Origin: Agelaius tricolor
Taxonomy: Eukaryota; Chordata; Aves; Passeriformes; Icteridae
Length of the DNA stretch: 64,000 bases
Reading direction: 5' to 3'
Assembly (NCBI GenBank): GCA_023055355.1
Contig: JALJCS010000034.1
Span: 6,586,001-6,650,000 of the forward strand
A model generated the notes under the pieces. That model had not been told where the DNA came from. It worked only from the letters and a program-made list of their open reading frames with translations, and made no database searches. Of this stretch, positions 22,741 to 33,786 are shown piece by piece (position 1 is the first letter of the stretch; the number at the start of each line of letters is the position of its first letter). The translations under genes and the position numbers were made by a program.

Positions 22741-24291
22741 AACAAAATCAATACCAATATTCAAGTGCTCCACAAGTCAGCTTCTTCCACTTGGGCCTGC
22801 CTCTAGTCAATAAGTACATTCTGGCTCTCTTGTGCTCGCTGGTTTTTATGCTCCCAAGCACCTCATCTCTTATGTCTCACATATTAAAGTGTATACAGGG
22901 CAGTAATTTGCAGCAATCATGAGAAGCTGGATGCTGCTTGGAGTCAGGTCTCTAAAAGGCTAAATGAAAGATTGTGGCAGCCCTTTAAAAAGCAGAGAAA
23001 TTTAGAAGGGTTATCCCTAGAGTCTACCTGTAAAGAAGAGAAGAGCATACCTGTTCCCTGTTTATTTATTCCTGCCTCTATATTACAAGGCTCTTCTGTA
23101 TAGCCTCTATATATATATACATATCTATACATACAAATATCTATATATATGATAGGGCATGATGATATTGGCTATTCCTGAGTATGAGGCTTTGATTTTA
23201 ATATCAATTGTCATGGTTACACGATGATATTCTGTCAAGATCTAGCTCAAGATACTCTATACCAAGAAGGCAGGTTCCTGACATTTCTGCGAGAATGGCA
23301 ACTTTTAACTTCAGCTAAGTGATAGACTTGTGGTTAGTCCTTGCATTGATCACTGAAGAAATCAGGCAAACAACATCAAACTGCTGCTTTTGCTCTCCAC
23401 AGAGCAGACCTCAGCCTATTTTTCAAAATATTTAAAATCAGTACAGAAATAAACGTCTTACAAATCATAAAATGTTATGTTGCAGCAATGTAATCGTGTT
23501 TGACCTGGCATTTAATATGAAGCCTACTTAATTCAGGCTCCAGCTCAAATAAGAATTTTCAGTGAATGAATCTATGAGAAAAGAGCTTGTGAAAGAAGGA
23601 GAAAGATTTATGTATGCCTTTCTTTTTGCTAAAATGAATGGAAATATCTAGCATGAATGAATATGTTCTAGGAATTTCATTTTGAGCAAGGACTGGATGC
23701 TGACATGACAGTTACCTTTAGGGAGGGTGCTTGGTCTTATTGTACCAGTCATTTTACAAAAAAAAGAAAAAAACAGTGTGGCAGAGTCTACCCTTAGAAA
23801 TAAAGAGTTTCAGTAAAAAAGAAGGGGAAGTCTGCAAGCCAGGGGAAGGAAGCATCAAGATGTGACATAAGCTGATTACAGTCACACTGTAAAGCAGTTT
23901 TATTTATGTCCCTTGAAATATAATATTTTAAGACAGCCTTCAGAAAAGGCTGAGAGATCCATATCTTCATGAAGCCTATCCTATTATATCCAGTTGTGAG
24001 TACAAATCAAACAGAATTTCAACAATGCCCTTTGAACTCCACAATAAATTCTAGACACAGAAGAGATGCTATCTTTTAATTTTCACAATATGGATTGTTC
24101 TCTTCCCATCTATAACAAGCTGATGTACTTTTTTTTCTGATAGCAACAAGCCTGTCTATTGGAAATAATGCCTAAAAGAACTTCTAGTGTAAAATATACC
24201 AGATGAGGTGCTGGTTTTCATGTTGCAAGCATTATGGTCTGAATTTATTTGCCTCTAATAAAAGAAGAAAGCCAAGAAACCCTGTACTTAC
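22741..24291. other. non-coding stretch with TA-rich repeat
   Basis: No supportable gene. A TATA-rich simple repeat lies at 23107-23151. Confidence 0.55.
23107..23151. repeat. (TA)n / (ATCTAT)n simple repeat
   Basis: An alternating TA stretch is interrupted by C: CTATATATATATACATATCT and further CTATATATAT. It is a low-complexity microsatellite. Confidence 0.8.
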
Positions 24292-24422
24292 GCTTCACCA
24301 GAAGCAGTTCTCTGTCCAAAACTCTCTTATTTTTGACATTTATCTGATTCAGTTTTAATGCATTATTGCTATAGGGTGAGCTGTTAGTCTTTGTCGTTAT
24401 TTCAGGACTGTCTTCAAGGTCT
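24292..24422 (-). CDS. candidate coding exon, - strand, unrecognised
   Basis: Read on the - strand, a long polypyrimidine tract and acceptor (CTGTTTCCCTGCTTCTCATCTTGCCCAG) leads into 131 bases. One frame is open throughout (1 + 43 codons + 1), and a consensus donor GTAAGTAC follows. The peptide is hydrophilic (starting DLEDSPEITTKTNSSPYS, with KLNQINVKNKRVLDREL near its end) and low in unusual residues. It is in phase with the weaker segment at 24701-24839. I recognise no protein family. No further - strand exon in phase was found downstream, so this could be a chance combination. Confidence 0.28.
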
Positions 24423-24700
24423 CTGGGCAAGATGAGAAGCAGGGAAACAGCAAAAAGCCCAGTCTAGCCTTGTGTGTTTGTAGTATAGCATAGTAGATCT
24501 CACAGTTACTCTTCTTATGGCTATCATTCTCCCCCTGAACTGCACAGCTTAATTGTATTTGTCAGCAAAAAAGTAATTTGTTTTTTTAAAGGTGCATTTG
24601 GGTTTTTCCTCAGGACAAGCCTCTTGGCTGTGCTCACTGGCAGAAACACGTTCAGCAATTTGCATCACATTTGGACTGGGAGATCCATCCAGTCAGGCAC

Positions 24701-24839
24701 CTGATTGAGTATTCTGTGCTCTGTTTCCTAATATTTGGTTGAAGTATTGGATTCCCTCTCTCCATAAAGCCATCATTCACAGCTACTGTGCTCTTCCATC
24801 CAGGAATCATCAGTGTCAGCATTGATGGGAACAAGAAGA
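24701..24839 (-). other. weaker candidate exon upstream of 24292-24422
   Basis: On the - strand, 139 bases have an open frame (2 + 45 codons + 2) ending at a donor-like AATCAG/GTGCCT. The leftover AG joins the A of the next exon to give AGA, so the frame continues. The acceptor (GTGACCGTCAG) has almost no polypyrimidine tract. Another frame of the same stretch ends in a plausible-looking short peptide and a stop, a reminder that such readings are easy to find by chance. Confidence 0.15.
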
Positions 24840-25828
24840 CTGACGGTCACCTCACTGAAAGCACTTCTTGGCTTAGCAAACCTGACTGTATTCAGTGTAT
24901 TTCAGTGAAAATGAATCTAATTTCCCTAGTAAACCTGTTTTGAGATGCTGTGTTTAGTCAGGAAATAAGATGAAAAATATAATTCAGATACTCTCATAAT
25001 TGCATAATGCATCACATTTAACATATATTTAACCAAAATTTAACTACCATTATAATTTTCTGTGCGCTATTAACTCACTACTGCTGCCAAAGTGGGCAAC
25101 CACAGAGCATCTAACCAGCTAGCTAAAGGAAATAACCACAAACTAATTTGCTACTTTGTATATCTTAAGATATTTCAGTCCAATAGGATTTCACAAAGGA
25201 AGCAAACACAAACTATGCTGTACTATTAAAAATATCCTGGCTGCCTTTTTAACAGTGGCAGACTATCAGTCCTCAAACAGGTCTTGGTTTTAAAATTTTC
25301 AGAGTCAGTAGACAGATGATGGCTGTTAAAAGCCCCACACTGCTCTCTAATCAGAAGGTAAATCCATAAGTGATGGAGGCCAAGAGCACCACAAGTCACT
25401 CTTGAGTGTTTTGGTGACACAGCAGTAATGAACCCTCCATTTTGAGGTTCATTAAAGACCCAGTTAAATTAGTTGCTGGCTGTACCTTAAAATAATTCCT
25501 TTTGTTCCAGATGCACTTAGCTAGGTCGTGTCAGCTGCTTTGAGATTGTAATTGGCTTAGCTGCTCCCAGTGAGGGACACTTCTCCAGCTTTTATAGCAG
25601 CTGACCTGTCTCATACACTGAATGGAGTTCTGTAGCTTTTTGGTCAAGAGACTGAGTGAATTAAATCAGTCAGATTAAAGTAGACTCTTACTAGTAATGT
25701 GTTCCGTGGGTGCCTCCTGATCTCATATAAAAAGTGAAGAAAAGAAAATTTTATATACTTGAAGGAGTAAAAAACAAATAAAAATCTTACCCTGTATAGC
25801 ATATTGTTTCTTCCACTTTTACTGACAG
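24840..25828. other. non-coding stretch
   Basis: No supportable gene. Short - strand open frames at 25226-25420 and 25644-25859 lack a complete splice-site pair. Confidence 0.5.
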
Positions 25829-25988
25829 GCAACATCATAAAGGCAGCTGCCGAGGACATAACACAGACTTTAAAATGTAGATCGTTTAGGAGTGAAGCAC
25901 CTTTCTACAAAGATCCTCACCTCTTCAAAGAAGCTTCTTTGAAACAAAACTCTGCAGATACTGTACATCATTTCAGGGGAGCTAATAA
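25829..25988 (+). other. candidate internal exon, unrecognised
   Basis: An acceptor with a good tract (TTGTTTCTTCCACTTTTACTGACAG) is followed by 160 bases open in a single frame (2 + 52 codons + 2) up to a donor ATAA/GTGAGC. The other two frames contain stops. The predicted peptide starts NIIKAAAEDITQTLKC and is hydrophilic. Its end phase does not fit the next candidate at 26985, so at most one of the two belongs to a given transcript. No family recognised. Confidence 0.22.
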
Positions 25989-26984
25989 GTGAGCCTTTAA
26001 AGCTTGCTCCCATGATTTCCATAGAATTAATGGTAGATTATTTTCCAGGATATGATCTGCTTTTTCTGCAGATTACTAAAAATTGGTTAAAAAATTATTA
26101 GATACAGTGAACCTGAGTGGATTTCCTACCTCCCCCAACATCAGAATGGAAATATTTTGACTAACAACCTCTCTTTCAGCAAATTAGCTGGTGCAGGTTC
26201 TCTCTAGATGGCAGTGGAGCTCTGTCAATAGCAATTGTGCTTCCTTCCCCCACCCTCTTTCCACATCTTCTGGAGACTCATTTTCAGCTGTATTGCTCTA
26301 TGATTTAACAGGGCTTTGATGCTGTGAGATGTTGGCGGGCACAAATCAGACTTTCTTTTCTAAAAGGATAATATACTGCTTTTTCAAAGTCAATTAACAC
26401 TTAGGGCAAATGAAATGGGGAGAGCTAAAGGTCAATTACTAAAGGATGGCCACAAAAATTTTTCTGGTTTACACAGCATTCATCCAGGGATTGCAGATCA
26501 GTGGGGAAAGAAAGGAAATAGTAATTAGCTCATTTGATTTCTTGATGGTTACCAACAAGATAGTTAAATACCGATTATCTCTTTTATTATTATCAAGTGT
26601 GGCTGGTGCTAATAATCATTCGGACCAGCTCCAGACCATTTTTTTTTTCCAAGGCATTGTACCTCCATCACAGTAGCTGCCAGGTTGTTGTGGCAATTTG
26701 TGCACCAGGCAAAGGTTAGCAGAGAGAACAGCTTTAATACTTCAGGTTTGGAGTGGAGTTAGTAAGCTTTGTGTATAAAAGAAATATTGTAGCTGGCCAG
26801 TCCAGCTAGGAAACAAAGAAGGGCATTACAGGAAGGGAGACTGAGTGCCTTTTCCACTGTCATTCATCATCCTGTTTAAAACAAGCAGGTGAGTTAAAAC
26901 TTGGCCTTTGGAGGTCTGTGGTGCACTTTCATTGGCTAACCACCAGCTTAGTTTTCATGTCATGACTGTGATGCTGTTTTACAG
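25989..26984. other. non-coding stretch
   Basis: No exon with both splice signals was found, and a 76-codon open frame at 26446 has no supporting context. Confidence 0.5.
26201..26215 (+). promoter_or_regulatory. weak CTCF-like motif
   Basis: TCTCTAGATGGCAGT matches the CTCF core at 13 of 15 positions, failing at the first and third. The important AGATGGCAGT part is intact. It may be a weak site or a coincidence. Confidence 0.2.
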
Positions 26985-27076
26985 GTGAACCACTATGGAT
27001 TTAAAGATTTAATCAGACAGGGCTCCAGCTGCTTAGATTTATCTGTCTTCGTGTTGCTCATCCGAGTCACTCTGGC
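26985..27076 (+). CDS. candidate coding exon of an unrecognised + strand gene
   Basis: The acceptor (GTGATGCTGTTTTACAG) and donor (CTGGC/GTAAGTGA) flank 92 bases with one open frame (30 codons + 2). The other two frames are stopped. The peptide begins VNHYGFKDLIRQGSSCLDL and continues into a short hydrophobic run. Three CpGs fall within or at the edge of it. The trailing GC is in phase with the segment at 29948 (GC+A), giving a 2.9-kb intron, and also with 33222 (GC+G). I cannot find an upstream exon in phase 0 or a start codon, so the gene's 5' part would lie elsewhere. No homologue recognised. Confidence 0.25.
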
Positions 27077-27942
27077 GTAAGTGATGCAACTGAGTGGTGT
27101 CAACCACAAACATCTAAATCATTTTGAGATGTATGCCTTGTTTAAAACAGGGAGGTTTGTGTCAAGAGAACATGCAGCTTAAAGGATCCCTCCATAAAAG
27201 TAACAAACTTAAAGCACCATTGATAACAAAGTGAGGTAGCAGATTACTCTCTTGTCAGCTTAGCGGTGACTACACATGAAAATGGCCGGCCTTGAATCTG
27301 TGCTCCCTGCTTGCCTTTTGTGTGGCAAACAGCTTTCCAGGCAAGACTCACACTTAAGATTGCAGTCAAAGTTCATTTCTATCTTTTTTAGAATAACTCT
27401 GCTGAGTTTAATAACCTCTTCCTTTGTGAATAAGGAGTTCCTGTTTGCAGTTACATGAAAAGAAAGAAAGGCCAGTGTTACAGGCAGCAGGAGATTATTT
27501 CAGGCCTGACTATTCAGAGGGCTTTGCAAGACCATGAGGGCCAGGCAAAGCACATAATGAGCAAATTCTTTTGAGGTAAATGATTATTTGGGATTCTGAA
27601 TGGGCCTTTAACTTGTGTGGGAAAATACACTGTGTGTTGCACTTGACTTGCATGCAGGTAGTGACTTACAGCAGTGCTCATTTCAGTGTCTGAGACAGCA
27701 GGAGAAGTAATACAAAGTGCTGCACCTAGAAGTCATGCTCTCTTGTTTTCTGGTGTGTCAGAGAGGCAAACCTCTCCTCAGCAGTGAAGTGTAGTGCACT
27801 GTCTGCCTGCCCTCCCCACCAACCTGGATCCTTTTGTTTCCCAAGCTCAGCAGCTCTGCTCTCCAGCTCCAGAGATGTGCTCAATTTGCTTCCTTGAATT
27901 TACCAAGGGAGGATCAAATGGGGATCTCTCTTCTTCCTACAG
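27077..27942 (+). other. possible intron or intergenic stretch
   Basis: No element seen. It would be intronic in the model 26985-27076 / 29948-30066. Confidence 0.35.
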
Positions 27943-28161
27943 CTACAAACTCTATCCCACTTGAAGGACATGTGGAAAGTTTTATCGTGGCAGTGGCTGC
28001 TGTTTTGTTGGTGCCTGAGCTAGCTAGAGAGTACAGAGTTCTGCACTTTGGCTTGCCTTGCACAGCCCTGTTCAAAGACAGACAATTTCCTGGCAAACGT
28101 GCATCCTGCTGCCTGGGTGCAGTGTTTTCCCTGGACAGACCTGCTGTTGGAAAGTTGGCAG
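27943..28161 (+). other. candidate exon, 219 bases open, unrecognised
   Basis: An acceptor with a strong tract (GGATCTCTCTTCTTCCTACAG) and a donor (TTGGCAG/GTAGGA) bound 219 bases open in one frame (2 + 72 codons + 1). The peptide starts TNSIPLEGHVESFIVAVAAV and includes Cys pairs. The block is GC-rich and has overlapping long open frames on both strands (114 codons on the - strand), so openness is partly compositional. Its phase does not fit between 26985 and 29948, so it could only be an alternative exon or belong to another transcript. Confidence 0.22.
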
Positions 28162-28877
28162 GTAGGAGCTGTATCTGTGGAACTGCAGGGCTATTTTGGC
28201 AATGTGTCTGCACATAGCAGACACCTGACCAAACTTCTGGGCAGGTTTTACAGCACATGTAATCTAAATGCTTCTGTGGTACCTTTTACTCTGTGTTTCT
28301 CTTGTCATGTCTACTTATCTTGCAGAAGGTTTATTTGGGGCAGACAACATGGTATTTTTGGACTGCTGTGTGCCCAGGAAAGCAGGGCAGGTTCACTGAG
28401 CACATTCAGGTCAGTTGTGCTGTGTCTGCAACTGATCTGCAAATGCAACAGAACACAGTGCAAGGGACACACATTTTGGAGAAATCACATTTGTCCCATT
28501 GTCCTGGAAAAAAGCCAGCTTTGCTGAGGTGGCCTCAGGGTTGTCACTGTAATGACCCTGGAACGATTTTGGGGAGCAGCTTTCCATGTGTGAACCATGT
28601 TAGTGCAGTATCTGTTCTACTGGGGAGCAAGAAATTCCAGATATACTTACAGGGAGGCACTCTTTCCCACAGTTAGTGGAATTGTGAGGCTGACTCCCCT
28701 TCCTCCCTTTTATGAACTTAGTTCTGTTCTCCATTGAATGAGACAGCATCTATCCTGCACTCTTAAAGGAAAAGGGAATTTGGATGCAACTTTGGTATTT
28801 GCAGCTTTGAATTGGTAAGCTTGTGAAAACAGCTGAACTTCACTTCAGCAAAATCAGGAAACACAGAGATGAGCCAT
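28162..28877. other. GC-richer non-coding stretch
   Basis: Open frames of 127-159 codons overlap in two + frames here, with no recognisable domains. I attribute them to low stop density in GC-richer DNA. Confidence 0.4.
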
Positions 28878-28878
28878 A

Positions 28879-28969
28879 ATAAAAGCAAACAAACAAAAAA
28901 ACCCAACAACAACAAACCCCACAAAAAACAAAACAAAAAAGCAAAACCAAAAAAAAAAATCCCAAACCC
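28879..28969 (+). repeat. A-rich low-complexity tract
   Basis: About 90 bases are almost only A and C, made of CAAAA/CAACAA units and ending in a run of A. There is no retroposed gene body in front of it and no target-site duplication that I can see, so I call it simple sequence rather than a poly(A) tail. Confidence 0.75.
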
Positions 28970-29947
28970 TGGGTATCAAAACCAGTCCCTAAAGCTTTGT
29001 GTATAATGTCTTGCCATCTGAGCCAGCATCCATTGAAATAAATGATAATTCCTTTGCTCTATTGTAGACAGAAACAGCTTCAGGCAAAATTGGCAAGGTA
29101 TGCTAGACCACAGCTTCCCAGTGTGTTATGTTTTAGGGAACTCACTCTCCCACCCAGCACATTGAGGGGGAAATCCACTCTTTTACATGGAGAAATAGAT
29201 AAACTACAAGCTTTTAAATTACTGGTATTGATGTATGGCGAGGATTAAAACATGACATCTTTCTTTATGAGCTGATGCCATGATTCACTTCAGGCAATCT
29301 GCCTTAACAGATGCATAAAACCCAGGATGGGTTTATGGCCATGACTATTTGTGGCTCTTCATGGTCCTTCTCTTGACCCACTCAGATCAGAATCTTTCTG
29401 AAAATGTGCATTTTATTCTGGAATCCAAGCAGTCATGTACATGAAGAAAAGTGATTCATGATAAAAAAAAAAAGTCTGCAAAAAGTCAGTAAGTAATGGA
29501 TTTGCACTCCTTGTCTCCTTGATCCCTGGAAACAGGGAAATAGACCTGAGATATGAATGTCTGTTCATGGGATATTTCTTATATTTCAGTATTTACAGTG
29601 GACTGTAAGGAAAATGAGTTTAAAATAACAAAATTAATATTTCATTTCCCTTAATTTGATAGAGGGGGGTTTTTGAGCTTGACAAGGCTCACTAATTAAT
29701 TTGCTCTTCCAGTTGGAAAATATTTCTTCCATTTTTATTCAGGCTGTGAAAGAAACACCATTTTTGTTCCTTGGAATATGCTCCCTGGTGTGTCTTGCCT
29801 CTTATAAATAGGATTATTGGGAAAGGGTACCAATGGATTATTGGAAATTATTGTTTGTGTGTTTTGGTGGATATTGGGCTACTGTGGTAAGGTCAATGGG
29901 AATCAAGAAAGCACAAAGGACTTACATTCTATTTTTTTGCCATGTAG
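28970..29947 (+). other. possible intron
   Basis: No feature is supportable. In the candidate gene model this is the 3' part of the intron before 29948. It ends in the tract CATTCTATTTTTTTGCCATG and then TAG. Confidence 0.35.
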
Positions 29948-30066
29948 AAGGACCCTGAAAGGTTGTTCTTCAGGAAGCTGTACCTACAGGAGACTGAAGC
30001 AGTTCAGCTTTGAGGATGGAGGTGGAGAACATCAAGGACTGAAGGTGTTTATGGAAAAGGCTTTTG
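29948..30066 (+). CDS. candidate penultimate coding exon, unrecognised gene
   Basis: The acceptor (TTCTATTTTTTTGCCATGTAG) and donor (GCTTTTG/GTAAGTTT) enclose 119 bases, open in one frame (1 + 39 codons + 1). The peptide starts RTLKGCSSGSCTYRRLKQF and ends GLKVFMEKAF. It is basic and contains a Gly-rich turn (EDGGGEH). The exon is purine-rich with GGAGG-type words typical of splicing enhancers. An 85-base intron separates it from 30152, with matching phase. A second frame is open for 21 codons before a stop. No homologue recognised. A fast-evolving gene, a non-coding RNA or chance all remain possible. Confidence 0.35.
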
Positions 30067-30151
30067 GTAAGTTTGGAAGAGTTTCTTTTCCTTAGATACA
30101 TCTAAAAGACAGAAAGGACAGACTTCTTTTCCCCCTATTGTTGTTTTGCAG
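30067..30151 (+). other. candidate 85-base GT-AG intron
   Basis: It starts GTAAGTTTGG and ends in a long pyrimidine tract, CTTCTTTTCCCCCTATTGTTGTTTTGCAG, one of the best acceptors in the window. The length is near the minimum for bird introns. It contains an in-frame stop (TAA at 30103-30105) and a frame change relative to the upstream exon, so splicing is needed to keep the frame open. Confidence 0.35.
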
Positions 30152-30282
30152 ACAAACCTGAAAAAGAGAAGGGAAGAAGTTTCAGTGGGGAATTTCATGG
30201 AAATATTTTGTCATTCTCACATGATGCAACCACCAGCAGACTGTTCTTTTCTGTAATGAATGTGAATGTAAAGGGGAACTGA
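30152..30282 (+). CDS. candidate terminal coding exon with stop, unrecognised gene
   Basis: The first two bases AC complete a GAC codon with the G left over from 29948-30066. Then 42 codons stay open to TGA at 30280-30282. The peptide (DKPEKEKGRSFSGEFHG, then an end rich in Ser/Phe/Val/Asn, ...NVNVKGN) is highly charged at its start. A poly(A) signal follows 31 bases after the stop, so stop and AATAAA are placed as in a compact 3' end. The same codon frame is also open in the genomic DNA through the acceptor, which slightly weakens the case for splicing. No family recognised. Confidence 0.33.
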
Positions 30283-30312
30283 AGACCCTTATCTACTATG
30301 AAGTAAGATTTG

Positions 30313-30318
30313 AATAAA
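30313..30318 (+). terminator. candidate poly(A) signal AATAAA
   Basis: AATAAA stands 31 bases downstream of the TGA of the candidate terminal exon. A T-rich stretch (TTCATCTTTCATTCAAG) follows within 30 bases. AATAAA is common in AT-rich DNA, so its weight comes only from its position. Confidence 0.3.
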
Positions 30319-33221
30319 AAATGAGCTTCATCTTTCATTCAAGTCAGCCAAATAAATGGTTTTTAACCCTTGTGGAAAAAAAACCCTCTTGATGTATTTA
30401 TATGTCCTGTAGCCAAGAAAAACATAAAAAACTACTGGAATTTGGAGCTGTTCATTTATTACTCATAAAATTGAGTTCACTTTGAGCCACATATTGAATG
30501 GTGCTGGATTTATCTTATGTAATTTATATAGGGTTTATATCACATTTCCTATGGAGTGGGTATCAATCAAGGGAGTTAACCATACTTTCCTTGTCAAGCA
30601 GATACAAGTTAGTTTCAGAAGCTGAAATATTGTATTCCCACACTGTGGAGGAAGAGATCAGTGGCCTTCTTTCTTGACAAACTTTAGAAAATCTGTGAGA
30701 TAGTTCATTTGTGTTACTCTTAGCTGAGTGTTGCATATTCCATCACGTTTGAAAACGATTTTTTAAAGGGAGGAGCTTTTTTTTCTTTTTTAAAAAATAA
30801 TACCATAAAAATGATATGCAAGAGAATATAGATTGTGTCAGAGTCCTTTCAGATTCAAAATATCAATATTTTCTTCTGCTACAATGGTTTAATTTAGAAG
30901 AGTCTTCTTTTGGTAAGGAATTTGTATCTCTTTAATGAAACTGAAGAGCATGAAATGTGGTTTCCCTTCTTTTAAATGAGGCCAATTTTAGAGAAATAAA
31001 ATGAGACATGAATAAATTGTTGAAGTCACAGTGCATGAAATTAAGAGAGCCCTTGACTATATTGGCAACAAGTTTTCTCTCAAGTGTTTTCATGACCACA
31101 GAGCTAAGTGGTTGTGGGCTAATTGTGAAGAGGTGTTTTTTGTTTTCTTTTGGTTCCTATGCCTTTGACAGATCTATTGGCTTCAAGTTGTTTTGCAGAT
31201 TCTGTGGTCCTGATCCCGTTGTTTTTTCATCCTTGATCCCAGGTGCTTTGAGGCAGGTGGAGCCTCCTGGCTCCAGCCAGGTGTTCTGTGTGTAGAAGCA
31301 TGTGCTTTTTTATTTAAATATCCCCCCTTGGAGGCAGGTACGCTGAAATCAGTGGGGCACAGCCCCAGGTCTTTTCCTGGACACAAAGAACTGCAGACTC
31401 AGAGCTATTTGCCAGGATTTTTGGAAGTTTTCAATGCAGTTGTGGGTTCCTCATCCTCTAAGTGTGACCTAGTGCAGTGCAGTGGGATGAGGTAGCCTTG
31501 GCAAACACCCACCCAGCCTCGCTCTCACTTCATTTCCTCAGCAGGGCAGGAAGGAAAAAAAATAGGAGGTAAAAGCTGATGGGTCGAGCTAAAGCCAGGG
31601 AGTATTGCAAGGAAAAGAGACCTTAACAGATGCATTACTAAAATTTCCATTTTATTGCCAATTTATATAGAGTCATTAGAAAAAGAGACAAATATTACTA
31701 AAATACCTGTCCTACCACATCTCCCAAGCTCATCTTTGCTTCTTTATTTTTCTACCCCCTACACAAGGAGGTATATCAGGTTCTGAAAGTTTTCCTTTCA
31801 GAATTATCTCCCAAGAAGAGCTCTGTTTTTTTTCAAGTAAATCATAGGACAACCCTCACTGTCCTCTAGCAAATTTGATACTCTTTCATGTCTTCTGGAG
31901 ATTCAAGAATGACAGAATTCTGCAGGAAGAGAAGAGAGAGAAATGAAAAGGATTTTTAATAAAAAGAGGCCTTTAAAAAGTGGGTGAATAAAATGATCAA
32001 ATTCAAATAAATTCAATAGGGTAAAAAGTGAGACAGGGAAATTAAACAGTCTAATAATTGAAAACAAAGAGGCAGTAAATTTAAAAAGTCTACCTTTTTT
32101 GGACTATTTTGGGTATATTTTTTAAAATGGAAAAGAAGTCCTGATTTTCTGCCACAAAAAAAGGGAAAAAAAAAGCCAAGAGAAGCTTTAATGAATAGAG
32201 CACTAATTTTGAGTGAGTACTTATCAGAACACAAGAGAATCCTAGCATTTTTGCAACACAGAACATGTCTGCTTTAAAGAACATTAACAGGTGTCACGTT
32301 TTTCTGAATTGTGACATTTCCTCATTCATTTAAAGCTGGGAGTGTGTCCGAGCTCTGTTTCAGAAAACTAAAAGAAAAGTTTCATGTTCTAGATCACAGC
32401 AAATGTGTGATTTAGGAATCCATTGTTGTTAGCACTATATTAGCAATATAATGCTGCTGTTGAACTTCACTTACAGACCTCAGTGGGATTGCAGTGTTGT
32501 GCTGGTTTGGGATCCAAATCACAATTTCCCTGAAAGCAAAGGGAATATATTGATTTAACCAACCAAAGATATGGCCTCACATGCACACAGCCATACCCAT
32601 TTAAATCAAAATTCAGTTTCTCATGTGGAATTCTGATGATTTTAGAGATACATCTCCAGCCATGGTTACATGGCCACATGTTTGTCTCAGTGGTCAGCAT
32701 AAAAAACTCTTCAAACTTAAATTGGTCATAAATCTGTTCTATACTGTTTTAGTGGAGAGGGTGGGAAAAGACTAACTTTTCTTGGTGAGGGTGGAGTGGG
32801 AATCTGTGAGTTCTGTAAAGAGTGTGGCAGAGAAGAATATCATTTATCCCTCTAGCTTAAAGATCTATCAGTGTTAGCCTGACTGTAATATGGTAACTGA
32901 ATGGCAAATCAGAAACCCCTGTCAAAAATGCTCAGTCTTGGAAATTAAGTATCACTTCATGTGAGAGAAAAATGATGGTAGATGGGAAATACTGATGCAT
33001 AAAAATGGAAATAATTGTGATTTCCATGAGAGGATTGCTAGTTTGCAGGATTTAAATTGCATGCAAAACTGGATTTTACATCTCTAATTGAAGACGTGTT
33101 GCCTTAGAGGCTTGACTTGACATTGACAAACTTGAACAGAATACAAAGACAGCAAAATGGGCTTTTGTTTGCCTTGGAAGTGATTAACAAACTCATACTG
33201 TGATGTTCCTTTTATTCCTAG
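30319..33221. other. non-coding stretch
   Basis: No supportable gene. The 31140-31400 part is GC-richer with short open frames on both strands but no motif. Confidence 0.5.
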
Positions 33222-33285
33222 GAATGCCAGTGGGATGATAAGGTTACTTCTACAGCAGATTAAAGGTGCCAGTTACACAGTGGTG
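33222..33285 (+). other. candidate small exon
   Basis: The acceptor (TGTTCCTTTTATTCCTAG) and donor (GTGGTG/GTAAGAGG) enclose 64 bases open in one frame (1 + 21 codons). The peptide starts NASGMIRLLLQQIKGAS. Its start phase matches the end of 26985-27076 and its end phase matches 33664. It cannot follow 29948-30066 in frame, so it would be an alternative 3' route. Confidence 0.18.
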
Positions 33286-33663
33286 GTAAGAGGTATTGAA
33301 ACACAAACAGGCCATGCAGAAAGACTCTGATTTCCCAGAGAAAAACCTCTTATTTTCTAAGATTATAGCAAGTACAAAGGAGGATTTTGGAGTGATGATA
33401 ATCATGAGGTTTTCTTTTTAATGAATAAAATTCATTCTAGAGGAGACATAAGATGTCTGATTGATTTTATTATTTAATACTTTTTGATCATTAGATTAGG
33501 AGTTTTGCATGCATTTAGGAGAGCTTCATCCTCTACAGACATAATTTGGGAATCATATAATTTTTTGAGGCCATATAGCAATATTTATTACTCATATTTA
33601 CTAAAATCCAGTATATATTGCTCATTAATGCAACTAATTTTCTGCTTTTTTCTTTTTTTCAAG

Positions 33664-33786
33664 GACCCTGTACATTATCCTTTCTCAAATTTGTACTTAA
33701 TGCTGGGCTTCTATTCAAGAGGCAGAATAGATTGCTTCTACATCTGGCAGGATCACTTATATTTTTTTCAAAGAAATCATTTCTAG
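33664..33786 (+). other. candidate terminal exon
   Basis: An excellent acceptor (TTTTCTGCTTTTTTCTTTTTTTCAAG) is followed by a frame open for 40 codons to TAG at 33784-33786. The peptide starts DPVHYPFSNLYLMLGFYSR and is rich in aromatics. AATAAA lies at 33856-33861, 70 bases on. The stop coincides with a donor-like TAG/GTAATA, and a second frame is open right through it. The DNA is AT-rich and the T-runs themselves make good-looking acceptors, so confidence is low. Confidence 0.18.

Noticed and set aside
23020..23064. - strand AACAG/GTATGC ... TTCTTTACAG/GTAGAC looking like a tiny intron
   Set aside because: The implied intron is about 24 bases, below the functional minimum for vertebrates.
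28048..28527. 159-codon + strand open frame, longest in the window
   Set aside because: It overlaps two other long frames in a GC-richer patch with few stops, has no motif, and is not bounded by splice sites in its own frame. I attribute it to composition.
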